Positions 16,250 through 23,302 of a DNA stretch of 24,745 bases are shown here, piece by piece; the first letter of the stretch is position 1, and every line of letters starts with the position of its first letter. The stretch comes from SG8-39 sp032125995. GTDB taxonomy: Bacteria; Pseudomonadota; Gammaproteobacteria; Burkholderiales; SG8-39. The notes below the pieces were generated by a model. It saw nothing but the letters and a program-made list of their open reading frames with translations. It was not told the origin of the DNA and searched no databases. The position numbers and the translations under genes are program-made. The stretch lies in NCBI GenBank assembly GCA_032125995.1, contig JAQBBQ010000186.1, forward strand, positions 1-24,745. The letters are read 5' to 3'.

Positions 16250-17362
16250 ATGGCTGCGATGGCATTTCCAGGATCCGATGTTCCAGTGCGCAACGACCTG
16301 ATCGACGCACATGAGAAGGGGTGGGCGAGCATTGCCGCGCCGGGCACCTGGCTCAGCGGTGAGCGGCGCGTTGCGGTCGCCGCCGAAATCCGCCACGCAG
16401 GCAAATGCGCGCACTGTGCGCAGATCAAGGATGCACTATCGCCGAACGCGGTCAGCGGGGTGCACGAGAGCCTCGGCGTGGTGAGCCCGGCGGAGGTCGA
16501 GCTTATCCATCGGGTTGTCGCGGACCCCGGTCGGCTCAGTGAGCGTTGGGCTCAATCGGTGCTTGCGCAGGGGCTTGCCGAGGGCGAGTACGTCGAGATC
16601 GTCGGCATCATCGGCAGCGTGATGATGATGGACGCGTTTTCCCGTGCGCTCGGCCTGCCAGAGCGCAGGCTGCCGGCGCCGCAAGCCGGCGAGCCGACCC
16701 GCTACCGGCCGCCGGGGGCGAAGAAGCAGGCCGCCTGGCTTCCGCTCGTCGAGCCCGAGGATGCGGTCGAGGCCGACGGGCCGATGTATCCAAGTCCGAA
16801 GGCGGGCTACATCTACCGCGCCCTTTCGTCGGTTCCGCAGTCGTTGCGCGATTACTGGGCGCTCGCGACCTGTCATTACCTGCCGAGCGAGTTTGTCTAT
16901 CAATTCGACAAATCGGTGCGTGCGATCAGCCGGCCGCAGACCGAGGTCATCGCGGCGCGCGTGTCGGCGCTGAACCAATGCGTGTACTGAACGACTGCGC
17001 ACACCTACATGCTCCGTGAGAGCATGCACTGCAGCGGACAACAGCTCGACGTTCGCAGCGTCACCCAGGGCTTCGGCGAACAGGCAGAGGTTCCGCATGC
17101 GGCGGCGCTCGCCGAATTCGCCGAGGCGGTCGTCCTGCGCGACTCGGCACGCAGCGCCGCGTCGCGCGCCAGACTACGCGCGCTGCTTGGCGCGGACGGC
17201 TTGGTCGATGCCGCGGCGACGGTCGCGGCGTTCCACGGTTTCGTGCGCCTCGCCGACGCGATCGGGATTCCCTATACGACGGCGGCACGCGGCGAGGATG
17301 TCCCAGCGCTGCGAGAGCAAGCGGGGATCAACGCCTTCTACCGGGTCCAAGAGGCCGGTTAG
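16250..17362 (+). CDS. Alkylhydroperoxidase-related selenoprotein (tandem AhpD/CMD domains, TGA = Sec247)
   Basis: One gene of 370 residues is interrupted by an in-frame TGA at 16988-16990, read here as selenocysteine 247. Domain 1 (about 35-140) has an AhpD/carboxymuconolactone-decarboxylase pattern, ERRVAVAAEIRHA then Cys53-Ala-His-Cys56. Domain 2 (about 190-345) has TEVIAARVSALNQ, Cys244-Val-Tyr-Sec247 and His251, the normal CxxC-x3-H site with the second Cys replaced. Homologous-looking sequence continues in frame to TAG 17362, and no ribosome site precedes the internal ATG 17009. A SECIS-like hairpin follows the TGA. The start ATG has GGAGG at 16238-16242. It is probably a thiol/selenol peroxidase or disulfide redox enzyme; substrate unknown. 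It matches the family named alkylhydroperoxidase-related (seleno)protein as I remember it. Confidence 0.88.
16988..16990 (+). other. Selenocysteine-encoding UGA codon
   Basis: This TGA lies three codons after Cys244 and four before His251, where AhpD-type proteins carry the second redox Cys (CxYCxxxH). The frame stays open for 123 further codons with family-like sequence. Recoding needs SelA, SelB, SelC and SelD, none of which are in this window. Confidence 0.87.
17008..17026 (+). promoter_or_regulatory. Bacterial SECIS element
   Basis: CATGCTC (17008-17014) pairs perfectly with GAGCATG (17020-17026) around the loop CGTGA. The loop begins 24 nt after the UGA, inside the usual bacterial window of roughly 16-37 nt, and has G as second loop base, the known SelB-contact feature. 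A lower helix CTGC/GCAG (16995-16998 with 17031-17034) could extend it across an internal loop. The hairpin is translated as part of the protein. Confidence 0.83.
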
Positions 17363-17409
17363 GAACCCGCTGCGCAGACTGGCGCACGGCGCGGCTTGCC
17401 GGCCGCGTC

Positions 17410-18657
17410 TCATCCGCGGCGCCGCGCGCCCCGCGGCTTTCGCGCCGGCCATTCCTTCCAGCGCCGGTGGACCCACCACCAGTGCTCGGGATGGCGCAGG
17501 ATCATTCGTTCGAGGCTCGCGTTGAACAATCGCGTGTTTACGCGGATCTCCTCGCCGACGTCATCGCGTTCGAGGAGCGTAAGCGGTGCCTCGAAGCGCA
17601 GTACGTGGCGGCCGTCGCTGTCACGCCAGCTCGACATGGGCAGGACCGGCGCGCCGCTCGCTTGTGCGATCAGCGCGACACTGCGAAACGTGCCGGCCGG
17701 ATGGCCGAAGAAATCCACCCGCACGCCGTCCTTTGGCCCCGCATGTTGATCGAACGGAAACACGACGATGTCGCCGGCGGCCAATCGCTCCAGGATCGCA
17801 TCGAGCGAGCCGCTTTTCGGCAGCACGCCGAATCCCGCCTGGCGGAAGCGGCGAATGATCACCGCGTCGAGCCACTGCGGCTTGAACGGTCGGCGTACGA
17901 AGTAGAAGGTCCCGCGCAGCTCGGGGAAGTTCGCAATGGCGGCCGCGGCGCACACTTCCCAGTTGCCGAAATGCCCCGTCAACAGGATCACGCCCTTGCC
18001 CTTGGCATGTGCGGCGACGATCGCCTCCATGTTCTCGACGCGCGCGCGCGCTGCGCGCTCTGCCGGCGTCAGCCAGGGAAAGGCGATGAACTCCGGCAGC
18101 AGGCGCGCAAGGTGTGCGTAATGCGCCTGCGCGATGCGCCGGATCTCGGGCTCGGGGACGGTCGCGCCGTAGACGCGCCGCAGGTTGTCGAGCACGACGC
18201 CACGGCGCAGCGGCAGAAGATGGAAAAGCAGCTTGCCGGAGAGTGGTACCGGCATCGTCGCGGGCGCGGCAAGCGCGACCGCCGACGCGCTCGTCCGGTC
18301 GTGGGTCATCGACAGGCTGATCGATCCGATCCGGTGCCGCCCGAGCACCGCTTCGGCAGCCGGACTGCAGGTCACCTGCGGCGCGCCATAGGCATCACGC
18401 GCAACCGCAAAGTCCATCGCCGTGATCAGGTTCAGGGCGGTTTCGCGCGGAAACAGCTTGAGACAGGCTTCCTTCGCCGCGAAGCGCGCGGCGAGACTCG
18501 CCGCGCGACCCGGCCCGTCACCGCACTCGTGCAGCTCGTCAGCCGAATAGAGCTTGAGGAGATCGTCCGGCGGCGTCTCGCGCAGCAGGCGCTCGATGCG
18601 CTCGATTGCGACCGTGTCGATACCGCAGCGCGCCGACGAGGCGGGTGCTTCCGCCAT
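17410..18657 (-). CDS. Fusion of AcpS-type phosphopantetheinyl transferase and LpxL/HtrB-type acyltransferase
   Basis: The 415-residue protein joins two enzymes. Residues 10-132 resemble holo-ACP synthase: GIDTVAIERIERLL with Asp14 and RFAAKEACLKLF with Glu63, the Mg2+ ligands for adding phosphopantetheine to a carrier. Residues about 140-410 are a lysophospholipid acyltransferase of the LpxL/HtrB family: catalytic GHFGNWE with His229 and Glu234, then FYFVRRP, FPFDQHAGPKDGV and the end motif WWWVHRRWKEWP. Logically it activates the operon's ACP and then moves the finished acyl chain to a lipid at the inner membrane. There is no obvious N-terminal anchor helix. Start 18657 lies 5 nt after the ketosynthase-like stop; a longer frame reaches into that gene and was rejected. 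It converges with the selenoprotein gene, 47 nt away. Confidence 0.88.
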   Translation of the reverse strand: MAEAPASSARCGIDTVAIERIERLLRETPPDDLLKLYSADELHECGDGPGRAASLAARFAAKEACLKLFPRETALNLITAMDFAVARDAYGAPQVTCSPAAEAVLGRHRIGSISLSMTHDRTSASAVALAAPATMPVPLSGKLLFHLLPLRRGVVLDNLRRVYGATVPEPEIRRIAQAHYAHLARLLPEFIAFPWLTPAERAARARVENMEAIVAAHAKGKGVILLTGHFGNWEVCAAAAIANFPELRGTFYFVRRPFKPQWLDAVIIRRFRQAGFGVLPKSGSLDAILERLAAGDIVVFPFDQHAGPKDGVRVDFFGHPAGTFRSVALIAQASGAPVLPMSSWRDSDGRHVLRFEAPLTLLERDDVGEEIRVNTRLFNASLERMILRHPEHWWWVHRRWKEWPARKPRGARRRG

Positions 18658-18662
18658 CGGCG

Positions 18663-19949
18663 CTAGCGGCTCGGCGCGGCACGCAGCAGCAGCGCCGCGT
18701 TGGTTCCGCCAAAGCCGCGTGCCACGACGAGCGCGATATCGCTGCGCGGTGTTTGCGCCTGGGCGGATATCGGTAACGTGGGCAGGGCAGGATCCGGCTC
18801 GCGCAGCGTCGCGATGCCGGGAACCGACCGCGCACGCAAGGCTTCGAGCGCGAGCACGCTGTCGAGCATGCCCGACGCGGCGATCAGGTGCCCGAAGGCC
18901 CACTTGAATCCGGTGACCGGCGGCGGATCGTCGCCGAACACGCGGCGGATCGCCGCCGCTTCGGACGCATCCGAATTACGCGTTCCGTTCGCGTGCGCCA
19001 CGACCATGCCGACGTCCGCGGCGCGCAGTCCGGCGTCGTCGAGCGCCGCCATGATTGCGGTCGCGGGCCCGTCACCGTCGTCGCGGATTGGCAGCAGGCC
19101 CTCGGCTTCCGTCGCGGACCCACCGCCGAGAATCTCGCCCAGCACCGCGGCACCCCGTGCCGCCGCCGACGCTTCGGTCTCGAGCACGAGCCCGCCGGCG
19201 CCCTCGCCGAACAGGCTGCCGTCGCGTCCGACGTCGAACGGCCGCAGCGTGTCCTGGGCGACGACGCCCACGCAGTGGTAGTAGAGAACTGACTGCGGCT
19301 CGATCAAGGCGTCGTGCGCGACCGCGACGGCGCGATCCGCTTCCCCGGTCCGCAAGCCGGCGGCCGCCTCGATGATCGCCAACACGCCGCTCACGCTGTG
19401 GTTCGTGATGCAGGCATTCGCGCCCTTCAGGTTGTACTTGATGCCGATGTGGCAGAGCACATTGTTCGGCAGCGAGCGCAACAACCACATCGGGTTCACG
19501 ACGTCCGCAAGCTGGTGGCCAAATTCCGTGAGCTTGCCTTCGGCGCTCGTCATGAGCGGAAAGAAGTCGTACTGGCTATCGTGGGTGCCGCCGCCCGAGC
19601 CGACATAGACGCCGGTGCGGTCGCTATACGTCGCCCCCGCGTCCGCCTCCAGTCCGTCGCGCCATGTCGCGATGCCGGCGCTGTCGATTGCGCGGCTCGC
19701 GGCATAGAGGCCGAATACGTCGGAGCGCCGGATGAACTTGAAGATTTTGCGGTCACCAAGCAGCTTGCCCGGTTGCAGGTCGCGAACCTCGCCCGCATTG
19801 CGCCGCGGCCAGTTCGTCACGTCCCACTGCTGGATCGGCCCGATGCCTGAACGCCCGGCCAGCAGCGCCTGCCAGATCTCCGTCGGACTGGTGCCCGCGG
19901 CGCTGATGGCGCCGCTTCCCGTGATGACGACTTTCGTCGCGCCCGCCAT
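18663..19949 (-). CDS. Ketosynthase-like protein with Ser in place of the active-site Cys (chain-length-factor-like)
   Basis: This 428-residue protein has the FabF/KAS II fold: N-terminal VVITGSGAISAAG, SLFGEGAGGLVLE (about 245-257), C-terminal RGFGGTNAALLL. Alignment by eye with the neighbouring ketosynthase puts Ser185 (NHSVSG) where that enzyme has Cys179 (TACASG); spacing to the following Gly and Asp residues matches exactly. His319 (AHANGT) and His354 (FGHLIAASG) are kept. Without the Cys it should not form an acyl thioester, so it is probably a chain-length-factor-like partner, or a decarboxylating subunit, of the adjacent KS. Classical chain length factors usually have Gln there, so Ser is unusual. 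Its start overlaps the KS stop by 1 nt, fitting equal production of two subunits. Confidence 0.87.
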   Translation of the reverse strand: MAGATKVVITGSGAISAAGTSPTEIWQALLAGRSGIGPIQQWDVTNWPRRNAGEVRDLQPGKLLGDRKIFKFIRRSDVFGLYAASRAIDSAGIATWRDGLEADAGATYSDRTGVYVGSGGGTHDSQYDFFPLMTSAEGKLTEFGHQLADVVNPMWLLRSLPNNVLCHIGIKYNLKGANACITNHSVSGVLAIIEAAAGLRTGEADRAVAVAHDALIEPQSVLYYHCVGVVAQDTLRPFDVGRDGSLFGEGAGGLVLETEASAAARGAAVLGEILGGGSATEAEGLLPIRDDGDGPATAIMAALDDAGLRAADVGMVVAHANGTRNSDASEAAAIRRVFGDDPPPVTGFKWAFGHLIAASGMLDSVLALEALRARSVPGIATLREPDPALPTLPISAQAQTPRSDIALVVARGFGGTNAALLLRAAPSR

Positions 19950-21247
19950 CAGCCGAGTTCCTCGGGATTGCGCAGTACCAGGCAGCTGTTGGAGCCGCCG
20001 AACCCGAGCGAGTTCGACATCGCGATCCGCACGCGTCGCGCACGCGGGCGGTCACGCACGATGTCGAGATGCTCGCACTCTGCGTCGAGCTCGCGCAGGT
20101 TCGCGTTCACGGGCAGGGTGCCGTGGTGAATCGCCAGCGCGCAGACCACGGCCTCGACCGCGCCGGCCGCCGCAATGAGATGCCCCATGACGCTCTTGGT
20201 CGAACTCACCGCGACGTTGCCGACCTGCGCGCCAAATACGACTTTTGCGGCGGCGCTCTCGCTGCGATCGTTCATCGGCGTCGACGTGCCGTGCGCGTTC
20301 AGATAGTCCACGTCGGCGGGTGCGGCGCCCGCATCGGCGAGGGCCTGGCGCATGGCCTGGATCGGCCCGTCGCCGGAAGGATGCGAGTCGGTGATGCGAT
20401 AGCTCGACAGCGAGTTGCCGTCGCCGGCGAGTTCGGCATAGATGCGCGCGCCGCGCCGGCGTGCCGCGTCCCATTCCTCGAGCACCAGGAATCCCGCGCC
20501 TTCCCCCAATACGAATCCGTTACGCGTGGCGTCGAACGGCCGACTTGCCTGCTCGGGCGCGTCGTTGTCCGGCGAAACCGCGCCGAGCAGACAGAACCCA
20601 GCCAGCCCGATCGGGGAGACCATCGAGTCGAACCCGCCGGTGAGTACGCGGTCGACCGTGCCGCGGCGAATCAGCTTCAGCGCGGTGCCGATCGCCTGCC
20701 CGCCAGACGCGCAGGCGGTGTGGACCGTCGTCGCGTAGCCGCGGATTCCGAAGCGCCGCGCGAGAAGCGCGACCCCGCCGGTGGTTTGGCTGCGGCAAAA
20801 CACCATCGGATCGTGTGCGGTCTCGTCGGACAGCAGGCGGCCGACATCGAGTTCACCATCGGGTGCTGAATGCGCGTGAATTGCCGCGAGGCTTGCATAG
20901 TCGACACCCATCATGCCCGCGCCCACCGTGATGCCCCAGCGCGCCGCGTTCTCCGGCGCAGGACGGATGCCGGCATCGCGCAAGGCCTCGTCCGCGGCAG
21001 CGATCGCGAAGGTGTTCGCGCGGCTCGCGAACTTGAGGATCTTGCGATCGTCGATCACCGCACGCGGGTCGAAGTTCTTCACCTCGGCGGCGATGCGCGT
21101 AGAAAAACCGCTGGCGTCGAACAGCGTGACCGGCGCAACGCCACTGCGGCCCGCAAGGAGCGCATCCCAGGTCGTCGCAACGTCGTTTCCAGTCGGCGTG
21201 ACGAGCCCCAGGCCGGTGATCGCCACCCGGCGCCGCGCGCTGTTCAT
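19949..21247 (-). CDS. Beta-ketoacyl-ACP synthase (FabF/KAS II type, complete active site)
   Basis: The 432-residue product is a condensing enzyme with the full triad: Cys179 in VHTACASG, His319 in LNAHGTSTPMND and His356 in KSVMGHLIAAAG. Further KAS signatures are ITGLGLVTPTG at the N-terminus, PFDATRNGFVLGEGAG (about 237-252) and NSLGFGGSNSCLVL at the end. It adds two-carbon units from malonyl-ACP to an acyl chain. The start at 21247 makes a 4-nt ATGA overlap with the dehydratase gene; the open frame extends much further upstream, but that stretch is antisense-like and unlike any KS. It probably pairs with the Ser-type KS encoded directly after it. Confidence 0.93.
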   Translation of the reverse strand: MNSARRRVAITGLGLVTPTGNDVATTWDALLAGRSGVAPVTLFDASGFSTRIAAEVKNFDPRAVIDDRKILKFASRANTFAIAAADEALRDAGIRPAPENAARWGITVGAGMMGVDYASLAAIHAHSAPDGELDVGRLLSDETAHDPMVFCRSQTTGGVALLARRFGIRGYATTVHTACASGGQAIGTALKLIRRGTVDRVLTGGFDSMVSPIGLAGFCLLGAVSPDNDAPEQASRPFDATRNGFVLGEGAGFLVLEEWDAARRRGARIYAELAGDGNSLSSYRITDSHPSGDGPIQAMRQALADAGAAPADVDYLNAHGTSTPMNDRSESAAAKVVFGAQVGNVAVSSTKSVMGHLIAAAGAVEAVVCALAIHHGTLPVNANLRELDAECEHLDIVRDRPRARRVRIAMSNSLGFGGSNSCLVLRNPEELG

Positions 21248-22086
21248 GTCCGTCTCCGCGCGGCAATCTCGACCCGCGCCGTCGCCACCGCCTTGCCGTT
21301 CGCGCGCGCGGAGAGCTTCGCTGCATAAAGCGTCCCGTCTGCTGCAGCTTTTTCCGCGCTGATCTCGAGCAGCTGCCCGGGTGCAATGAAGGCGCGGATT
21401 TTTACGTCGAGGACGCGCGTCGCGGCGAGCTCCGAGTCGTCCGCAACGGTCATCGCTTCGTGGGCGAGCCCGACCGCGAGCCGGATCTGGCTGTCGAGCA
21501 GCAAGGTTGCGGGAAACACCGGCCGCCGCGGGAAGTGATCGCCGAAGAATGGCGCCGAATCCGGCACCCGGAGTCGCGCTGTCACCCGCTCGGCAGGCGC
21601 CGAATCGATCACAACCAGTGGCATCGTCGGCACACCCTGAAACCGGTCGCGCGGCGCGCCGTCCCTGCAGAGTGTCTGGTAGTCGCGGTAGAGGGCTTCG
21701 GGTGCATCGAAATCCTCTGCCGGCAGCATCGGTCCGAGGCATTGCTCGAGCACGATGACCGTCTCGCCACCGACCGACGCGCGGCCGGCGTAGGCCACGT
21801 CATCTTCAGTACAACTTTCGAGATCGGCTTCGAGGTCCAGGGTGTCGCCCGGACCGACCGCACGCAGGAAGCGTGTTTCGCGCGCCAGCCCCGCGACGGG
21901 CCGCCGCCGAAAATCGAGTTTTGCCATGCTCGCCCAGGCCGCAAGCTGGCCGACGGCCTCTGCGACGAGTGACGCAGGAAACTCGCGTACACGCGGCGGG
22001 ATGCGATAGGTTCCGCGCGCGGACGCACCCGGCGAGATGTCGGTAATGCGATCGACGAAAGAAAACGCGCTGAAGCGCTCGATCAT
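21244..22086 (-). CDS. Double-hotdog beta-hydroxyacyl-ACP dehydratase (FabA/FabZ-like)
   Basis: The 280-residue protein appears to hold two hotdog domains. Domain 2 (about 155-280) has the dehydratase signature FFGDHFPRRPVFPATLLLDSQ with His184 and an Asp198 resembling the FabA Asp. Domain 1 (about 1-150) has REFPASLVAEAVGQLAAW: the His position is Glu or Arg, but Glu43 sits where FabZ has its catalytic Glu. In FabA/FabZ dimers one active site uses His from one subunit and the acid from the other, so this protein may have a single composite site. It would remove water from 3-hydroxyacyl-ACP. The ATG at 22086 begins 31 nt after the ACP stop; a longer frame into the ACP gene was rejected. Confidence 0.82.
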   Translation of the reverse strand: MIERFSAFSFVDRITDISPGASARGTYRIPPRVREFPASLVAEAVGQLAAWASMAKLDFRRRPVAGLARETRFLRAVGPGDTLDLEADLESCTEDDVAYAGRASVGGETVIVLEQCLGPMLPAEDFDAPEALYRDYQTLCRDGAPRDRFQGVPTMPLVVIDSAPAERVTARLRVPDSAPFFGDHFPRRPVFPATLLLDSQIRLAVGLAHEAMTVADDSELAATRVLDVKIRAFIAPGQLLEISAEKAAADGTLYAAKLSARANGKAVATARVEIAARRRT

Positions 22087-22117
22087 CGGGCGTCCGGCGC
22101 CTCGGGTTCGCGCCGAG

Positions 22118-22543
22118 TCAGCCGGCGGCTTTTTGGGAACGAACCACCAGCTTGCAGAACGTCTCGGCGGTGAATAGGCGCGGGACCTCGACGACTTTGA
22201 GCGGCGACTTGATGCGGTCGGCCGGCACCTCGGAAAGAAAGCTGCGCAGGCGCGCCATGCCGGCGTCGGTGACGATGCCTTTCTGCTCGAATTCGGCCTC
22301 GGGCAAATCGCCACGTGCGTCCTCGACGATCTTGCCGCGGGGAATTTTCACCTTGAAGGCGCGCTCCAGGCGGAAGACGAGGTCGAGAAAGTCGATCGAT
22401 TCGGCATCGAGACCTTCAATCAGTGATACATCGAGTTTGACGTCCTCGGGGTCGCACCCCAACGCATCGGCAACCGTTGCCGCGACGGTGGGATAGACCG
22501 CGTCGATTTCGTCCTTGGTGATTTCTGCTGGTGCCATTTTCAT
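22118..22543 (-). CDS. Unusually long acyl carrier protein
   Basis: This 141-residue protein is an acyl carrier protein. Helix I is near residues 10-29 (ITKDEIDAVYPTVAATVADALG), then VSLIEGLDAESIDFLDLVFRLERAFKVKIP carries the phosphopantetheine Ser49 in Ala-Glu-Ser-Ile-Asp rather than the common Asp-Ser-Leu. Between helix II and the terminal helix (VPRLFTAETFCKLVVRSQ) there is an extra segment of roughly 45 residues, so it is well beyond the usual 75-90. Long specialised carriers such as rhizobial AcpXL serve very-long-chain or modified acyl groups. The start at 22543 overlaps the FabG stop by 1 nt (TAATG). The PPTase domain at the end of the operon is its likely activator. Confidence 0.88.
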   Translation of the reverse strand: MKMAPAEITKDEIDAVYPTVAATVADALGCDPEDVKLDVSLIEGLDAESIDFLDLVFRLERAFKVKIPRGKIVEDARGDLPEAEFEQKGIVTDAGMARLRSFLSEVPADRIKSPLKVVEVPRLFTAETFCKLVVRSQKAAG

Positions 22544-23295
22544 TACTCCATCTTGAATCCGCCATCCACATGCAGCACCTGGCCGGTGATGTAATCGGCA
22601 AAGCCAGACGCGAAAAACCATACCGCATGGGCGATCTCCTCCGGCTTGCCGAAACGCCGGAGCAGGATGCGCGACTTGACTTCGTCGCCCGCCAGATCGC
22701 GGATCGTTTGCGACATCTCGGTTTCGATGACGCCCGGCGCCACCGCGTTCACCGTAATGCGGCGCGAGGCGAGCTCCACCGCGAGCGCCCGCGTGAGTGC
22801 GTTAATCGCGCCCTTGCTCGCCGCGTAGTTGGTCTGGCCACGGCCGCCTTTTTCGCCGGCAACGGAGCTCACGTTGATGATCTTGCCGGCGCGCCGGGAA
22901 ATCATGTGCGGCACCACCGCGCGTGTCACGTTGAAGACGCCACCGACATTGGTGTCGAGCACCGCGTGAACATCCTCGGGCTCGAGCAAGGCGAGGAGAT
23001 TATCACGGATGACCCCGGCATTGTTTACCAGAACGTCGATCCGTTCGCATCGCTCGACAACGCGCTCGACCGCGGCTGCGCATGCTGCTGCGTCGGTGAC
23101 GTCGACCTGTTCTGCCGTCATCCGCAGGCCGGCCGTTCCTGCGGCAGCGAGAACCGCCTCCGCGGCGGCCGCGTTGCTCTTGTAGAAAAAGGTAACCTCT
23201 GCGCCGTCCTGCGCGAAGCGCTCGACGATCGCACGGCCGATGCCGCGGCTACCGCCGGTTACGATCACCGTCTTGCCGCTGAGCCCGGATTCCAT
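22543..23295 (-). CDS. fabG: 3-oxoacyl-ACP reductase, FabG type
   Basis: The 250-residue classical SDR shows the NADPH loop TGGSRGIG (13-20), NNAG (91-94), and the catalytic set Asn116, Ser144, Tyr157, Lys161 (NVSSVAG...TNYAASK). The segment GQTNYAASKGAINALTRALAVE is characteristic of FabG. It reduces 3-ketoacyl-ACP to 3-hydroxyacyl-ACP. The start at 23295 follows GGGAACG and leaves 7 nt from the FabL stop; an ATG at 23319 is in frame but would overlap that gene by 17 nt. Placement next to a dedicated ACP, dehydratase and ketosynthases shows it serves this cassette rather than general fatty-acid synthesis. Confidence 0.93.
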   Translation of the reverse strand: MESGLSGKTVIVTGGSRGIGRAIVERFAQDGAEVTFFYKSNAAAAEAVLAAAGTAGLRMTAEQVDVTDAAACAAAVERVVERCERIDVLVNNAGVIRDNLLALLEPEDVHAVLDTNVGGVFNVTRAVVPHMISRRAGKIINVSSVAGEKGGRGQTNYAASKGAINALTRALAVELASRRITVNAVAPGVIETEMSQTIRDLAGDEVKSRILLRRFGKPEEIAHAVWFFASGFADYITGQVLHVDGGFKME

Positions 23296-23302
23296 TCGTT
23301 CC

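Noticed and set aside
17009..17362. A separate 117-residue gene starting at ATG 17009.
   Set aside because: It is in the same frame as the upstream selenoprotein, has no ribosome site, and its start lies inside the SECIS-like hairpin; it is the C-terminal part of the Sec-containing protein.
18658..18903. An 82-residue N-terminal extension of the PPTase-acyltransferase.
   Set aside because: It would overlap the ketosynthase-like gene by about 240 nt and is Arg/Ala-rich without family likeness; ATG 18657 is 5 nt after that gene's stop.
21248..21742. A long N-terminal extension of the ketosynthase.
   Set aside because: It overlaps the dehydratase gene in another frame; ATG 21247 gives a canonical KS N-terminus and a 4-nt coupling overlap.
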